From NCBI GenBank assembly GCA_945903655.1, contig CAMDOY010000175.1, positions 1 through 7,366 on the forward strand: DNA of 7,366 bases, in the 5' to 3' direction. The position numbers were made by a program, and so were the translations under genes. Shown here piece by piece: positions 5,479-7,366 of this stretch (the first letter of the stretch is position 1; every line of letters starts with the position of its first letter). The notes beneath the pieces were generated by a model, which made no database searches, had not been told where the DNA came from, and was given only the letters and a program-made list of their open reading frames with translations. This DNA comes from Rhizobium sp. Q54. Lineage in GTDB: Bacteria; Pseudomonadota; Alphaproteobacteria; Rhizobiales; Beijerinckiaceae.

Positions 5479-7326
5479 ATGAACGTGCAGCCCAAGCACA
5501 GCACCCTTGTTCCGGAAACCGTGACCACCGGTCCGCTCACCGGCTCCCGCAAGGTCTATTATTCACCCGAAGGCCGTCCTGAAATCCAGGTTCCCTTCCG
5601 CGAGATCGCCCTGAGCGATCCCAACGAGCCCACCTTGCGCGTCTATGACGCCTCCGGCCCCTATACCGAGACCGACTCCCGCATCGACCTCGCCAAGGGC
5701 CTGCCGCCCGTCCGCGACGCCTGGCTCGCCAAGCGCGAGGGCCTCGAGACCTACGAAGGCCGCGCCGTGAAGTCGGAAGACAATGGCGACGTCTCCGGCG
5801 ACAAGCTGGTGCCAGCCTGCCCCGCCAACCGCAAGCCGCGCCGCGGCCTCGATGGCAAGATGGTCACCCAGTATGAATTCGCCCGCGCCGGCATCATCAC
5901 CGAAGAGATGATCTATGTGGCGCATCGCGAAAACCTCGGCCGCGAGAAGATGCTGGAGGGCGCGGAAGAGCGCATCGCCGATGGCGAGAGCTTCGGCGCC
6001 TCGGTCCCCGCTTTCGTGACGCCGGAATTCGTGCGCGACGAGATCGCGCGCGGCCGCGCCATCATCCCCTGCAACATCAACCACCCCGAGCTGGAGCCGA
6101 TGATCATCGGCCGCAACTTCCTGGTGAAGGTGAACGCCAACATCGGCAACTCCGCCGTGACCTCCTCGGTCGCCGAGGAAGTCGAGAAGCTGGTCTGGTC
6201 GATCCGTTGGGGCGGCGACACGGTCATGGATCTGTCCACCGGCCGCAACATCCACAACATCCGCGACTGGATCATGCGCAACTCGCCGGTGCCGATCGGC
6301 ACGGTGCCGATCTATCAGGCGCTGGAGAAGGTCGATGGCGACCCGGTGAAGCTCACCTGGGAAATCTTCCGCGACACGCTCATCGAGCAGGCCGAGCAGG
6401 GCGTGGACTATTTCACCATTCATGCGGGCGTGCGGCTGGCCTATGTGCCCCTCACCGCCAAGCGCACCACCGGCATCGTGTCGCGCGGCGGCTCGATCAT
6501 GGCGCGCTGGTGCCTGGCGCACCACAAGGAGAGCTTCCTCTACACCCACTTCGAAGAGATCTGCGACATCATGCGCAAGTATGACGTCTCCTTCTCGCTC
6601 GGCGATGGGTTGCGTCCCGGCTCCATCGCCGACGCCAATGACCGCGCCCAGTTCGCCGAACTCGAGACCCTCGGCGAACTCACCAAGATCGCCTGGGAAA
6701 AGGGCTGCCAGGTCATGATCGAAGGGCCCGGCCATGTGCCGATCCACAAGATCAAGATCAACATGGAGAAGCAGCTGAAGGAGTGCCACGAGGCCCCCTT
6801 CTACACGCTTGGGCCGTTAACGACCGACATCGCGCCGGGCTATGACCACATCACCTCAGGGATTGGCGCGGCGATGATCGGCTGGTTCGGTTGCGCCATG
6901 CTCTGCTACGTCACCCCCAAGGAGCATCTGGGCCTTCCCGACCGGGACGATGTGAAGGTGGGCGTCATCACCTACCGCATCGCCGCCCATGCGGGGGATC
7001 TGGCCAAGGGCCATCCGGCCGCGCAGATGCGCGACGACGCCCTCTCGCGGGCCCGCTTCGACTTCCGTTGGGAGGACCAGTTCAACATTGGCCTCGATCC
7101 CGACACCGCGCGCGCCTACCACGACGAGACACTGCCGAAGGATGCGCACAAGGTCGCGCATTTCTGCAGCATGTGCGGGCCGAAGTTCTGCTCCATGAAG
7201 ATCACGCAGGATCTGCGCGTCGAAGCGCAGGCGCTGCTCGACAACGAAAAGGCCGTGCTCGATGGCATGGCCGAGAAGAGCAAGGAATTCCTGGACGGCG
7301 GCGGCGCCCTCTATGTGAAGTCCTGA
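5479..7326 (+). CDS. thiC: Phosphomethylpyrimidine synthase ThiC
   Basis: 615 residues, full length. ThiC converts aminoimidazole ribotide (AIR) with S-adenosylmethionine to HMP-phosphate, the pyrimidine half of thiamine, releasing CO and formate. It is a non-canonical radical SAM enzyme whose [4Fe-4S] cysteines lie at the C-terminus. Here they are C563, C566 and C571 in CSMCGPKFC (CX2CX4C). The N-terminal ThiC-associated region includes TGPLTGSRKVYY and PFREIALSDPNEP. The barrel follows with NANIGNSAV, WGGDTVMDLSTG, EGPGH (E415-H419) and CYVTPKEHLGLP (H483); these two histidines are metal ligands in the family. I chose the ATG at 5479, five bases after AGGAGG; the in-frame ATG at 5404 falls in the riboswitch leader and adds 25 unlike residues. 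It is preceded by a TPP riboswitch, so thiamine represses it. No thi partner genes are within the window. Confidence 0.98.
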   Translation: MNVQPKHSTLVPETVTTGPLTGSRKVYYSPEGRPEIQVPFREIALSDPNEPTLRVYDASGPYTETDSRIDLAKGLPPVRDAWLAKREGLETYEGRAVKSEDNGDVSGDKLVPACPANRKPRRGLDGKMVTQYEFARAGIITEEMIYVAHRENLGREKMLEGAEERIADGESFGASVPAFVTPEFVRDEIARGRAIIPCNINHPELEPMIIGRNFLVKVNANIGNSAVTSSVAEEVEKLVWSIRWGGDTVMDLSTGRNIHNIRDWIMRNSPVPIGTVPIYQALEKVDGDPVKLTWEIFRDTLIEQAEQGVDYFTIHAGVRLAYVPLTAKRTTGIVSRGGSIMARWCLAHHKESFLYTHFEEICDIMRKYDVSFSLGDGLRPGSIADANDRAQFAELETLGELTKIAWEKGCQVMIEGPGHVPIHKIKINMEKQLKECHEAPFYTLGPLTTDIAPGYDHITSGIGAAMIGWFGCAMLCYVTPKEHLGLPDRDDVKVGVITYRIAAHAGDLAKGHPAAQMRDDALSRARFDFRWEDQFNIGLDPDTARAYHDETLPKDAHKVAHFCSMCGPKFCSMKITQDLRVEAQALLDNEKAVLDGMAEKSKEFLDGGGALYVKS

Positions 7327-7366
7327 TCTGACCTGAACTGACCGGGCGGGCGCCGAGACCATCGGC

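Noticed and set aside
7327..7366. Repeated CTGA-like units after the thiC stop
   Set aside because: Only a few loosely spaced TGA/CTGA words over about 20 bases; too short and irregular to call a repeat, and no hairpin with a T-run is seen before the window ends.

Overview
The window is GC-rich (roughly two-thirds G+C by eye) and reads as chromosome of an alphaproteobacterium. The grounds are the codon use, the Anbu gene cluster, a thiC gene close to alphaproteobacterial homologues, and a textbook THI-box leader. I cannot fix the order or genus from this stretch. No mobile element, CRISPR array, tRNA or rRNA was seen.

Layout. Positions 3-437 (+) hold the 3' end of a cupin protein of the gentisate 1,2-dioxygenase type, cut by the window edge. 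It converges on a nucleoside deaminase gene at 434-973 (-), and the two stop codons overlap. Positions 974-1224 form a divergent intergenic region with a weak candidate promoter. Positions 1225-5256 (+) hold a tight four-gene cluster: circularly permuted ATP-grasp protein, alpha-E protein, transglutaminase-like protein and the proteasome-like Anbu peptidase. Forty-odd bases after the Anbu stop begins a TPP riboswitch (5301-5389), followed by thiC (5479-7326), the HMP-P synthase of thiamine synthesis. The last 40 bases are empty.

How the genes work together. The four-gene cluster is the known Anbu neighbourhood (COG2308, COG2307, COG1305 and Anbu). Comparative genomics has suggested that it makes, and possibly removes, a peptide or isopeptide modification, but its substrate is not established. 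ATP-grasp would form an amide bond, alpha-E would be its partner, the transglutaminase fold would act as peptidase or transferase, and Anbu is an N-terminal-threonine hydrolase.

The most notable observation is in the transglutaminase-like protein. The segment that carries the catalytic cysteine in relatives (GVCQDxAH) reads GDAASLAH, so the cysteine position is Ala165, while the downstream His202 and Asp218 remain. This copy therefore looks like a pseudoenzyme inside an otherwise intact cluster. thiC is a separate, thiamine-controlled unit, although no clear terminator separates it from the Anbu gene.
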